Of a stretch of 64,000 bases of DNA, positions 17,132 to 26,711 are shown one piece after another. Below the pieces are notes generated by a model. The model did no database searches. It saw only the letters and a list, made by a program, of their open reading frames with translations, and was not told the origin of the DNA. The DNA is taken from NCBI GenBank assembly GCA_937960895.1, contig CALCJD010000061.1, forward strand, positions 1 through 64,000. The letters are read 5' to 3'. The stretch's first letter is position 1. The number at the start of each line of letters is the position of its first letter. The translations under genes were made by a program, and so were the position numbers. The stretch is from an uncultured Spartobacteria bacterium (GTDB lineage Bacteria > Verrucomicrobiota > Verrucomicrobiia > Chthoniobacterales > Terrimicrobiaceae).

Positions 17132-18043
17132 TCACGATCCGAACAGGGTCTTCCAGCGTTCCGCGGCGGCGAGGATTTCCTCGCGGGAAACGCGCGGATG
17201 CAATTCGAAGACAAAGAGGGTTCCCGGGGGGAGTTTGGGCACCAGGTCGGCGAAGGGGATTTCCCCGGTGAAGGGCGCCCGGTGGTCCTGGAAGGGCCAC
17301 TTCACGTCATGCACATGGCAGCCGATGGTGCGGGGACCGATGCGGTCGAGCCATTCGCCGTGATGGATGAGGGCGAGGTTGTGTTTGATCTGGGCGTGAC
17401 CGAAGTCGTGCCAGTAGCCGGCATGGGCGGCGCCGAGGCGCTGCAGGAAGTTTTCGAACTCCCGTTCCGAGGGCACCGCCTCGTAGTCCTCACGGTTTTC
17501 CAGGCCGAGCCGGATGCCTTTTTTCGAGGCGTGGTCGGCGATCGTGGTGAGGCACTCGAGCGCGCGTTGGACGTACCCTTCGCCGACGGCCTCGCGTTTC
17601 TTCACCGCCCCGATCTTGGCCCGTCCGTATTCCTTGCTGAGAAAGCGGCCCTTTTCGACCAGTTCCTGGAGCGGGGCGGAGACATTCAGCGTGCGGACGC
17701 GACCGGTATGGAGGACGACGGTGCCCGCCCCGAAGCGTTCCGCCATGTCGATGGTCTGCAGGGTGAGACGCACGGCGCGCTCGCGGTCGGCCGGACGGTG
17801 GGAGGTGAACTCGTAACAATCCGGATTGTCGACCCGCACCTCGGGCGGGAGCGGACAGAAGTTGTGCAGCGAGGAAACGCGGAACTTCAGCGTTTTGCGC
17901 GCCTCCAGAATTTCCTGCACCACGGGCGCGGTGAGACCGTGACCGAGTTCGATCGTGTCGAATCCGAGATCGAGGATTTCCCGCACGATCTCCTCACCGC
18001 GTTTGCGGCGACGGGCGTTCCAACTGGTCGAAAAGGAAAGCAT
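17132..18043 (-). CDS. Sugar phosphate isomerase/epimerase-like barrel (AP endonuclease 2 fold)
   Basis: This 303-residue TIM barrel is of the xylose-isomerase-like type. The N-terminal strand LSFSTSWNARRRKRG is followed by GFDTIELGHG. Candidate metal ligands are Glu in LGLENRED, the Asp/His of YWHDFGHAQIK, His in CHVHDVKW and Glu in FVFELHPR. Members isomerise or epimerise sugars or inosose-type cyclitols with a divalent metal. The substrate is unknown, and no obvious partner enzymes sit beside it; it diverges from the HAD phosphatase. Confidence 0.75.
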   Translation of the reverse strand: MLSFSTSWNARRRKRGEEIVREILDLGFDTIELGHGLTAPVVQEILEARKTLKFRVSSLHNFCPLPPEVRVDNPDCYEFTSHRPADRERAVRLTLQTIDMAERFGAGTVVLHTGRVRTLNVSAPLQELVEKGRFLSKEYGRAKIGAVKKREAVGEGYVQRALECLTTIADHASKKGIRLGLENREDYEAVPSEREFENFLQRLGAAHAGYWHDFGHAQIKHNLALIHHGEWLDRIGPRTIGCHVHDVKWPFQDHRAPFTGEIPFADLVPKLPPGTLFVFELHPRVSREEILAAAERWKTLFGS

Positions 18044-18314
18044 CGGGCTTCCCGGAACCTAGCAGGAACCCGTCGCGCACAGCCAGAGGGAGATTGCGGT
18101 TTTTGTGAAATTCTTGGCAAAGCCCGCGATGAACGCCATCCTCAGCGCCCATGAAAGATCGCACGTTCCGTGAAACCTGCCCGCTGTCGGCGGGTTTCGG
18201 CTGCTGGACCGCTCCGGGCGGATGGCCCGGTGCCGGCGTGGACGATCGGTTTGGGGGGACCGAAAGGGCGCGGAATCGGGGAGCGGCCCGGCAGGCGGGG
18301 GAAATCGTCGAAGC

Positions 18315-19013
18315 GTGAAGCGGTTGGTGCGTTTTGTCTTGCGGCGTTCGCGTCCGGCGAACCCGACCGGTCCGCCGCGGCTTCTGCTGTTCGATTTCGA
18401 CGGCACCATTGCCGACACCTTCAACGAGGGATTTGTCATCCTCAACAAGCTGGCGGCGGAGTTCGGGTTCCGGCAGCTGCGGGAGGAGGACATCGAAAAG
18501 GCGCGCGACATGCGCACGCGGGAGTTGATGAAGTTTCTCCGCATTCCCATGACCAAGATGAGCCGCATCGCGCGGCGGGGGAGCGAAGAACTGCGCGCGC
18601 GCATGCCTCATGTGAAGCCGCTCGCCGGCGTCCCGGAGCTGCTGCGCGAAGCGCATGCCGCGGGGTTTCAACTCGGGATTGTCACCTCCAACACCGAGAC
18701 CAATGTGAGGATGTTTCTGCAGAAGTTCGACCTGGATTTTTTCTCCTTCATCCGCAGTTCCTCAAAGCTGATGGGCAAGGCGCGGGAAATTCGCGGCGTG
18801 ATGAAAACCCGGGGAGTTTCCGCCGGGGAAATCCTCTTCATCGGCGACGAGACCCGGGACATCGAGGCCTCGCAAAAGGCGGGGATCCGCATTGCCGCGG
18901 TCACCTGGGGCTACAACAGCCGGCGCTCCCTGGAAGCCATGAAGCCGGATTATCTTTTGGACAGCGCCGCCGAACTGGCCGCGCTTTTGCGGGAGATGGC
19001 TCCGCGAGGGTGA
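18315..19013 (+). CDS. HAD-family phosphatase (phosphoglycolate phosphatase-like)
   Basis: This 232-residue haloacid-dehalogenase-type hydrolase has the nucleophile and acid Asp27/Asp29 in LFDFDGTIADT. Motif II is IVTSNTE, the motif III lysine lies around GKAREIRG, and motif IV is FIGDETRDIEA. A helical C1 cap lies between motifs I and II. Gph-type enzymes clear 2-phosphoglycolate, but many paralogues act on other sugar phosphates. The GTG at 18315 was chosen because upstream codons are Arg/Gly-rich and unlike coding sequence. A basic N-terminal stretch precedes the domain. It is convergent with serA. Confidence 0.82.
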   Translation: MKRLVRFVLRRSRPANPTGPPRLLLFDFDGTIADTFNEGFVILNKLAAEFGFRQLREEDIEKARDMRTRELMKFLRIPMTKMSRIARRGSEELRARMPHVKPLAGVPELLREAHAAGFQLGIVTSNTETNVRMFLQKFDLDFFSFIRSSSKLMGKAREIRGVMKTRGVSAGEILFIGDETRDIEASQKAGIRIAAVTWGYNSRRSLEAMKPDYLLDSAAELAALLREMAPRG

Positions 19014-19056
19014 GGCGTCCCCCGGAGTGGGTGGCCCGCCGGGCCGTCCCCGGGGC

Positions 19057-19089
19057 AAAAAAAGGGGGCGTCCGCAGTGGGACGCCCCC
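19057..19089 (-). terminator. Rho-independent terminator of serA
   Basis: Read on the minus strand, GGGGGCGTCC pairs with GGACGCCCCC around a short loop and is followed by seven T (19063-19057). It begins 28 bases after the serA stop codon. Confidence 0.9.
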
Positions 19090-19116
19090 GGAGGTTTGCC
19101 GAGACCGGATGCCGGC

Positions 19117-20715
19117 TCAGAGCTGAATCACCTTCGCGCTGGCGATGGCGGGATCGGTCAGCAGGTTGGTCAGGACGTCCGCGCCGGGCGCGCTGTCGAG
19201 ATTGAGCAGCGTGAGGGCGGTGCCGCCCGCCTCGGTGCGCGACAGCGACATGCTGGCGATGTTCACCTTGTGCTGGCCCAGGATCGTGCCGACCTTTCCG
19301 ACGATGCCGGGAATGTCGTGGTTTTCCAGCAGAAGGACCACGCCGTTGGGCGTGACTTCGACCGGACGGCCGTTGACGCGGACGATGCGCGGTTCGTTTT
19401 TCGCGCCGAAGAACGTGCCGCCAATGGAGATTTGTGAATCCCCGCTCCAGACCGCGACATGCAGCCATTCGTTGAAGTCGGTCTGCTCGCTGCTCTTGGT
19501 CTCCTCGACGAGGAGACCCAGGGTGGAGGCCATGGTGCGGACGTTGACGCTGTTGACCTCCTCGCCGCCGGCGTGCTTGAGGAAGCCGGTGAGGATGGCG
19601 CGGGTGATGGCGTCGGTGGGCAGGTCGACCGCCTTGCCGCCGTAGGTGATGACGACGCGGTCGTTGCGGTTCGGCGCCAGCTGCGCGGCGAAGCGGCCCA
19701 GCTTGTCGCCGAGGGTGAGGTAGGGTTTGACGACGGCAAACGTCTTGGCGTCGATGCTGGGCATGTTGACCGCGTTGCGGATCTCGCCTTCGAGCAGGGC
19801 GGCGCGGATCGCCTGGGCGATTTCGATGCCGACGTTTTCCTGCGCCTCGGCGGTGGAGGCGCCGAGGTGCGGGGTGAAGACGATGTTGTCGAGGGAGCGC
19901 AGCGGGAAGTCCGCCGGCGGCGGCTCCACTTCGTAGACGTCAAGCGCGGCGGCGGCGACGTGTTTGGATTTGAGGGCTTCGCCGAGGGCGGCTTCGTCGA
20001 TGAGTCCGCCGCGGGCGCAGTTCACGATGCGCACCCCCTTCTTGCAGAGGCCGAGGCGGCGGGCGTCAATCATGTGCCGCGTTTCCTCGGTGAGCGGCAT
20101 GTGCAGGGTGAGGAAGTCGCAGCGGGGCAGGAGGTCGTCGATCTGCTCGATCAGTTCCACCTGCAGGCTGCGGGCCTTGCTGACGGAAAGATAGGGGTCG
20201 TAGGCGATGACACGCATGCCGAAGGCAATGGCACGGCGGGCGATTTCGCTGCCGATGCGGCCCATGCCGAGGATGCCGAGCGTTTTGTCGTAGAGCTCGA
20301 CGCCCTCGTATTTTTTGCGGTCCCACTTGCCGGCCTTCACGCTGGCGTCGGCCTGCGGGATGTTGCGGGCGATGGAGACGAGGAGGGAGAAGGCGTGCTC
20401 GGCGGTGGAAATGGTGTTGCCGCCGGGCGTGTTCATCACGATCACACCGCGCTTGGTGGCGGCGTCGACATCCACATTGTCCACACCCACGCCGGCGCGG
20501 CCCACCACCTTGAGATTGGTGGCGGCTTCGAGGACGGCGGCGGTGACCTTTGTCTGGCTGCGGACGACGAGGGCGGAAAACTCGGGGATGATCTTGATGA
20601 TCTCGGCTTCGGGCAGACCGGTTTTGACGACGACTTCCAGGGCGCCGCCGGCGGAGAGTTCCTCCACACCACGTTGAGATACGGGATCGGCGACGAGAAC
20701 TTTCGGGACTTGCAT
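19117..20715 (-). CDS. serA: D-3-phosphoglycerate dehydrogenase, long type
   Basis: This 532-residue enzyme catalyses the first step of serine biosynthesis (3-phosphoglycerate to 3-phosphohydroxypyruvate, NAD). It has the long architecture: a substrate and NAD domain with GMGRIGSEIARRA and NCARGGLIDE, the catalytic His in FTPHLGAS, an intervening domain, and a C-terminal ACT domain (NHDIPGIVGKVG). The ACT domain usually gives feedback control by serine. ATG 20715 fits the family start (MQVPKVLVADPVS); the GTG 21 bases further upstream lies between the -10 and -35 boxes and is rejected. It is transcribed alone from a sigma-70-like promoter and ends in a terminator. Confidence 0.95.
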   Translation of the reverse strand: MQVPKVLVADPVSQRGVEELSAGGALEVVVKTGLPEAEIIKIIPEFSALVVRSQTKVTAAVLEAATNLKVVGRAGVGVDNVDVDAATKRGVIVMNTPGGNTISTAEHAFSLLVSIARNIPQADASVKAGKWDRKKYEGVELYDKTLGILGMGRIGSEIARRAIAFGMRVIAYDPYLSVSKARSLQVELIEQIDDLLPRCDFLTLHMPLTEETRHMIDARRLGLCKKGVRIVNCARGGLIDEAALGEALKSKHVAAAALDVYEVEPPPADFPLRSLDNIVFTPHLGASTAEAQENVGIEIAQAIRAALLEGEIRNAVNMPSIDAKTFAVVKPYLTLGDKLGRFAAQLAPNRNDRVVITYGGKAVDLPTDAITRAILTGFLKHAGGEEVNSVNVRTMASTLGLLVEETKSSEQTDFNEWLHVAVWSGDSQISIGGTFFGAKNEPRIVRVNGRPVEVTPNGVVLLLENHDIPGIVGKVGTILGQHKVNIASMSLSRTEAGGTALTLLNLDSAPGADVLTNLLTDPAIASAKVIQL

Positions 20716-20725
20716 AGAGCCCGCC

Positions 20726-20755
20726 AGAGTATTCACGCCCGCGGCGGGATGTCAA
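20726..20755 (-). promoter_or_regulatory. serA promoter, nearly leaderless
   Basis: On the minus strand TTGACA (20755-20750), an 18-base spacer and TACTCT (20731-20726) form a credible promoter. Only 10 bases separate the -10 box from the serA ATG at 20715. The transcript should therefore begin about 4 bases before the start codon, leaving no room for a ribosome-binding site. Confidence 0.6.
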
Positions 20756-20854
20756 AGCCTGCCGGGGTTTTCGCGCGGAGTCGCGGGAATCGGCGGCGAC
20801 GGTCCGATGGTGATTTTTTCGGGGTTTCCGCTTGTCAGATCCGCCCGGTGCGCA

Positions 20855-21958
20855 ATGGTGCCGGGCGTGAAATGGTCTTTTCGCATGGCGACCGTCGCCG
20901 GAATCGAGGTGCGCATTCATGCCACCTTTGTGCTCCTGCTGGGACTGTATGCCTGGATGGCTTATCTGGCGGGCAGAACCCCGGCCGAGGGCCTGGTGCT
21001 GGCGAACACCATCGTCGGTTTGGTCCTGCTGCTGTTTCTCTGCGTTCTGCTGCACGAATTTGGCCACGCCTTTGCCGCCCGCGCCTTCGGCATCCGCACT
21101 CCGGACATCACCCTGCTCCCGATCGGCGGCATTGCCCGGTTGGAACGGATGCCCTCCTCGCCTTGGCAGGAACTGGTCATCGCCGTGGCCGGACCGGCCG
21201 TCAATGTCGTCATTGTCCTGCTCCTCCTGCCCTTCGTGGGACCGCCCGGCAGTTGGAGCGAGTTGCGCTCGATCGATCTGGAACGCGGCAGCATGGCGCT
21301 GAACCTGTTGGGGCTCAATGTCATGCTGATCGTCTTCAACATGCTGCCGGCCTTTCCCATGGACGGCGGAAGGGTCCTGCGCGCCCTGCTGGCCACGCGG
21401 TTCCGGCATTCCCTGGCCACGCTCGTCGCGGCGCGGGTGGGGCAGGGGATCGCGGTGGTTTTTGTCCTGGCCGGCCTGATCTGGCAGGGCAATCTCATGC
21501 TCCTCATCATCGGCTTTTTTGTCTTCATTGGGGCCCAGCAGGAACTGGTTTACGCCCGCATGCGGGAGTCGGCGCGTCAGTTCCGGGTGGGGGAAATCAT
21601 GCGCACCCGGTACGCGACCCTGCCGGACAGCCTCCCGGTGGGGGCGGTCGCCGACGCGCTGCTCGGCAGCAACCAGGCCGTCTTTCCCCTCGTGGGGGAG
21701 GATCTGGCGTTCCGCGGATTGGTCACGCGGGACGATCTTCTCGACGCCGCCCGGAGCCGGCCGCCGGAAAGCCCCGTCGCGGACGTGGGGGTGGCCGCGG
21801 CAACGCTGTACACCGACAGCGGCCTGGAGGAGGCCATCGAGATCATGCAAAAGTCCCAGCTCCCCCTCCTGCCGGTCGTCAATGCCTCCGGCCAGTTGGT
21901 CGGTCTGGTGGAAATCGATCAGTTGATGGACCTTGCCCGGGGGGCGCGTCCGGACTGA
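20855..21958 (+). CDS. Site-2 protease (M50) with CBS domains
   Basis: This 367-residue membrane zinc metalloprotease has the HEFGH zinc-binding motif in transmembrane segment LLFLCVLLHEFGHAFAARAF and the second motif NMLPAFPMDGGR, which supplies the Asp ligand. Further membrane segments flank these. A C-terminal pair of CBS domains covers about residues 245-360. Such proteases cut membrane-bound substrates within the bilayer; CBS domains suggest regulation by adenine nucleotides. The start is uncertain: ATG 20807, ATG 20855 and GTG 20867 are all possible, and 20855 best fits the usual short lead before KWSFRMATVAGIEVRIH. It is divergent from serA. Confidence 0.85.
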   Translation: MVPGVKWSFRMATVAGIEVRIHATFVLLLGLYAWMAYLAGRTPAEGLVLANTIVGLVLLLFLCVLLHEFGHAFAARAFGIRTPDITLLPIGGIARLERMPSSPWQELVIAVAGPAVNVVIVLLLLPFVGPPGSWSELRSIDLERGSMALNLLGLNVMLIVFNMLPAFPMDGGRVLRALLATRFRHSLATLVAARVGQGIAVVFVLAGLIWQGNLMLLIIGFFVFIGAQQELVYARMRESARQFRVGEIMRTRYATLPDSLPVGAVADALLGSNQAVFPLVGEDLAFRGLVTRDDLLDAARSRPPESPVADVGVAAATLYTDSGLEEAIEIMQKSQLPLLPVVNASGQLVGLVEIDQLMDLARGARPD

Positions 21959-22126
21959 ACCGGTCAAAATTTTTGCACCAAGAACCACAAAAGGACTTGC
22001 AGGCAAAAGTGCGTCTGGTAGTTCGTGAACTTTCGCCTGACCCTCGCAGGGATTGAAGCGGCGGTCGGACCCAGGTCCAGCCGAGGAACCGCTGGCAGCA
22101 GGTTGACCGAAAAACCACCTCTCCCG

Positions 22127-22990
22127 ATGACCTTTTTTAACATCATTGCCGCCGCCATTCCGCTGAATGCTCCGAATTTCAGCAGGGAAGCCTATCTTGA
22201 ATGGCTGACGAATTCCGTGGTGGCGACGTTCATCGTAGTGGGCACGATCGTTTACCTGGCCCGGAAGGCCACCCGCCGGATGGAATTGGTGCCCGGTCGT
22301 TCGCAGAATGTGTTCGAGGCCGTGGTGGTCATCCTTTACGACACCCTTGAGGGCATTGTGGGCAAGCACATGGTGGGCAAGGTGTTCAGTCTGCTGGCCA
22401 CGCTCTTCATTTTCATCGTCACCGCCAACTGGTTCGGACTGCTCCCGGGGGTCGGGTCCGTCGGCTGGGGCGAGCGCACCGGCTTTCTGACCGTGCACCA
22501 CATCGACGTGCCGCTCCTGCGTCCGACCACGGCCGACCTCAACATGACGCTGGGCATGGCCACGGTTTTCATGGTGGTCTGGCTGTACTGGACGATCAAG
22601 GAGATCGGCGTGGGCGGATTCATTCACCACACCTTTGGCGTCAAGGGCGGTTTGAAGGGTCTCATGGCGCTGGCGCTGCTGCCCATCTTTCTCTTTGTGG
22701 GCGTCATCGAAATCATTTCCATCGCCTTCCGTCCGGTTTCGCTCTCCCTGCGACTTTTCGGCAACGTCTATGCCGGCGAAACCCTGCTCACCACGATGAT
22801 CACCCTGGGCAAGACCCTGGGCTTCCCCGAGTGGGTGGCCCACCTCTGCAGCGTCCTGCTGCCCATTCCCTTCTACTTCCTCGAGCTCCTGGTCGGTCTG
22901 CTGCAGGCGCTCGTTTTCACCCTTTTGTGTGCGGTCTATATCCAACTCTCCACGGCTCATGACGAGGAGGAGGAAAAGGCCCACCACTAA
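22127..22990 (+). CDS. atpB: ATP synthase F0 subunit a
   Basis: This 287-residue integral membrane protein forms the proton half-channels of F0. Five to six membrane segments are visible. The essential arginine lies in RPVSLSLRLFGNVYAGE, the strongly conserved signature. ATG 22127 was chosen because upstream codons (back to 22025) are not membrane-like. It opens the order atpB-E-F-H-A-G-D-C. No atpI gene precedes it; the gene before is the site-2 protease, 168 bases away. That gap holds no clear promoter, only an AT-rich patch at about 21965-21980. Confidence 0.95.
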   Translation: MTFFNIIAAAIPLNAPNFSREAYLEWLTNSVVATFIVVGTIVYLARKATRRMELVPGRSQNVFEAVVVILYDTLEGIVGKHMVGKVFSLLATLFIFIVTANWFGLLPGVGSVGWGERTGFLTVHHIDVPLLRPTTADLNMTLGMATVFMVVWLYWTIKEIGVGGFIHHTFGVKGGLKGLMALALLPIFLFVGVIEIISIAFRPVSLSLRLFGNVYAGETLLTTMITLGKTLGFPEWVAHLCSVLLPIPFYFLELLVGLLQALVFTLLCAVYIQLSTAHDEEEEKAHH

Positions 22991-23056
22991 CCCTTTTCCG
23001 TCGGGACCGTGGCTGGACTGCGGGCGGCGGAAGAAAACCCAAAACCCAAAGATACA

Positions 23057-23299
23057 ATGAACCTACTACTCCTTGCAGCGGAAGCCGCTGCCGCAGGCGG
23101 AATCACCGGCAGCTTCACCCTTGGCATGGCCGGGGCGGGCGCCGGCATTGGCATCGGTCTTGTCGGGGCGAAGGCGGTGGAAGCCGTCGGTCGCAATCCC
23201 GGCGCGTTCGGCCGTGTTCTGACCATCGGCATCATCGGCATGGCGCTGGCGGAAGCCATCGCCATTTATGCGCTCATCCGCGCTTTCGCCGGTCAGTAA
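23057..23299 (+). CDS. atpE: ATP synthase F0 subunit c
   Basis: This 80-residue two-helix hairpin has a Gly-rich first helix (GMAGAGAGIGIGLVGAKA), the polar loop GRNP and a second helix with the ion-carrying Glu66 in GMALAEAIAIY. Residues that coordinate sodium in sodium-type c rings are absent: the Gln of helix 1 is Ile33 and the Ser after the Glu is Ala67. The ring therefore should carry protons. The ATG lies 66 bases after atpB; no strong ribosome-binding site precedes it. Confidence 0.95.
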   Translation: MNLLLLAAEAAAAGGITGSFTLGMAGAGAGIGIGLVGAKAVEAVGRNPGAFGRVLTIGIIGMALAEAIAIYALIRAFAGQ

Positions 23300-23353
23300 T
23301 CCTTATCGTGGATCGTCGCGCCCGGCGCGGCGATCCACGCCATTTTCTTCTTC

Positions 23354-23863
23354 ATGGACGCAATTTACGCTCTGCTCGATACCTTTGGAGTCACCTGGTC
23401 GAAGTTCATCGCCCAGATCATCCTCTTTGTGATCGTCTGGTGGGTCCTGCACAAATGGGCCTTCGGACCGATCCTGGCCATGCTCGACGAACGGCGCCGT
23501 CGCATCGAGGAAAGCCAGCAGAATGCCGAAAAAATCAAGAAGCAGCTGGCGGAGGCCGAACTGCGTTATCAGGAAGTGTTGCGCAAGGCCAATGAAGAAG
23601 CCTCCCGTCTCATCGAGGAAGCCCGTGCCAGCAGCGAGGCGCACACCCAGAAGCAGATCCAGCAGGCGATCAAGGACGCCGAGGGCATCATCGCCAAGGC
23701 CCGGGAAAGCATCGCCCAGGAGCGCACCAAGATGGTGGCCGAGGTCAAACAGGAGATGGCCGATCTTGTCGTGCACACCACGGCCAGGGTCGTCGGCAAG
23801 GTTCTGACGCCGGAAGACCAGAAGCGCCTCTCCGAGGAAACCGCCCGCCAGCTCGCCGCCTGA
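23354..23863 (+). CDS. atpF: ATP synthase F0 subunit b
   Basis: This 169-residue peripheral stalk subunit has one N-terminal membrane helix (FIAQIILFVIVWWVLHKWAF, about 18-37). A long charged alpha-helix rich in Glu, Lys, Arg and Ala follows and dimerises and reaches up to F1. Length is normal for subunit b. Only one b-type gene is present, so the stalk should be a homodimer. Confidence 0.93.
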   Translation: MDAIYALLDTFGVTWSKFIAQIILFVIVWWVLHKWAFGPILAMLDERRRRIEESQQNAEKIKKQLAEAELRYQEVLRKANEEASRLIEEARASSEAHTQKQIQQAIKDAEGIIAKARESIAQERTKMVAEVKQEMADLVVHTTARVVGKVLTPEDQKRLSEETARQLAA

Positions 23864-23873
23864 GGAGACACCC

Positions 23874-24260
23874 ATGAAGATCAGCAGAGAAGCCCGCCGC
23901 GCCGCCCGCGAACTGTTCCGGCTGACGCTCGTGAACGGGCGCGTGGACGCCGGCCGCACGAAGGAGATTTCCGACCGGCTGGTGGCCGAGCGGCCCCGTG
24001 GCTACTTTGAGATCCTCAAGGAGTTCACCCGGCTCGTCCGGCTCGAACTTTCCAAGCGCCACGCCGTGATCGAAAGCGCCGCCGAACTCGACGCGGCCAC
24101 CGTGGCGGAAATCACCGGCAACCTGCGAAAGAAATTCGGTGACGACATCACCACGGAGTTTCACGTCAACCCGTCCCTCATCGGCGGCCTGCGCGTGAAG
24201 CTCGGCAGCGACGTCTGGGACGGCAGCATCCGCAGCCGTCTCGCATCCCTTGTCAAATAA
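23874..24260 (+). CDS. atpH: ATP synthase F1 subunit delta, short form
   Basis: This subunit links the b stalk to the top of F1. The protein is only 128 residues, against about 175-180 in most bacteria. The C-terminal signature IGGLRVKLGSDVWDGSIRSRL is intact. The missing length falls in the N-terminal helical bundle that normally contacts the alpha subunit. The gene sits in its canonical place, 10 bases after atpF, with GAGGAGACACCC before the ATG. There is no stop or frameshift upstream that would hide extra coding sequence, so the shortening looks genuine. Confidence 0.88.
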   Translation: MKISREARRAARELFRLTLVNGRVDAGRTKEISDRLVAERPRGYFEILKEFTRLVRLELSKRHAVIESAAELDAATVAEITGNLRKKFGDDITTEFHVNPSLIGGLRVKLGSDVWDGSIRSRLASLVK

Positions 24261-24284
24261 CCCTCTCCCCAAACCGGTCCATCC

Positions 24285-25820
<1,536 letters not shown>

Positions 25821-25826
25821 GACTCC

Positions 25827-26696
25827 ATGGCCAGCCTTCGCGACATTCGCCGGCGCATCAAGTCGGTCAAAAACACCGCCCAGATCACCCGGGCGATGCA
25901 GATGGTCGCCGCCTCGAAAATGCGCAAGGCGCAGGAGGCGGCTCTCAGCGGACGTCCGTACGCCGAACTCCTCAACCGCGTGCTCGTCTCGCTGCGCGAC
26001 CGGGTCGATTCCAGCATGCACCCGCTGCTGGAAAAGCGCGAGGTGAAGCACGAACTCGTCATCCTGCTCAGCACGGACAAGGGCCTCTGCGGCGGCTTGA
26101 ACACGAACCTGTTCCGTGAAGTGCTGAACTTCAACGCGGACACCACGAGCTTCATCACCGTGGGGCGCAAGGGCACGCAGTTCCTCGCCCGCACCCGCCG
26201 CAAGGTGATTGCGGACTTTGCGCTCAAGGACCATCCGAGCTTTCTCGAGACCAAGACGATTTCGAAGTTTGCCATCGAGAAATTCCTCGGCGGCGAGGTC
26301 GACAAGGTGACGGTGCTTTTCCCGCTCTTTGTCAACACGCTCACCCAGCGTCCGACGGCCATCCCGCTTCTGCCCATCACCAGCCTCGAGGAGGCCGGCC
26401 TGGTGCACGACGGCGGAACTCCGGCGGCCCCGCCGGAGGGCGGCATCCTGTTCGAACCCGACGCCCAGAGCATCCTGGACGCCATCGTGCCCTACTATGT
26501 GCACTACGAGTTGTACCAGATGCTGCTCGGCGCGCGCGCCTCGGAACACAGCGCCCGCATGGTCGCGATGAAGAGCGCCACCGACAACGCCAAGCAACTC
26601 GTCAAGGATCTCACTCTGGAATACAACAAGGCCCGCCAGGCCTCCATCACCACCGAACTTCTCGAAATTTCGACCGCGCAACTCGCGCTCGGCTAA
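25827..26696 (+). CDS. atpG: ATP synthase F1 subunit gamma
   Basis: This 289-residue central shaft subunit opens with ASLRDIRRRIKSVKNTAQIT, the conserved N-terminal helix. It ends with the C-terminal helix block MKSATDNAKQLVKDLTLEYN, which turns inside the alpha3beta3 ring. The middle Rossmann-like domain is visible with STDKGLCGGLN. It starts 6 bases after atpA and 15 bases before atpD. Confidence 0.96.
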   Translation: MASLRDIRRRIKSVKNTAQITRAMQMVAASKMRKAQEAALSGRPYAELLNRVLVSLRDRVDSSMHPLLEKREVKHELVILLSTDKGLCGGLNTNLFREVLNFNADTTSFITVGRKGTQFLARTRRKVIADFALKDHPSFLETKTISKFAIEKFLGGEVDKVTVLFPLFVNTLTQRPTAIPLLPITSLEEAGLVHDGGTPAAPPEGGILFEPDAQSILDAIVPYYVHYELYQMLLGARASEHSARMVAMKSATDNAKQLVKDLTLEYNKARQASITTELLEISTAQLALG

Positions 26697-26711
26697 ACAT
26701 CCATCACCACC

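Noticed and set aside
18172..18196. Hairpin CCCGC/GCGGG with AAACC/GGTTT flanks
   Set aside because: It lies between divergent gene starts, not at a gene end, and the stem is only five base pairs.
19459..22987. Long open frames on both strands across serA, the site-2 protease and atpB
   Set aside because: They overlap well-supported genes in other frames and read as repetitive Gly/Ala/Arg-rich sequence.
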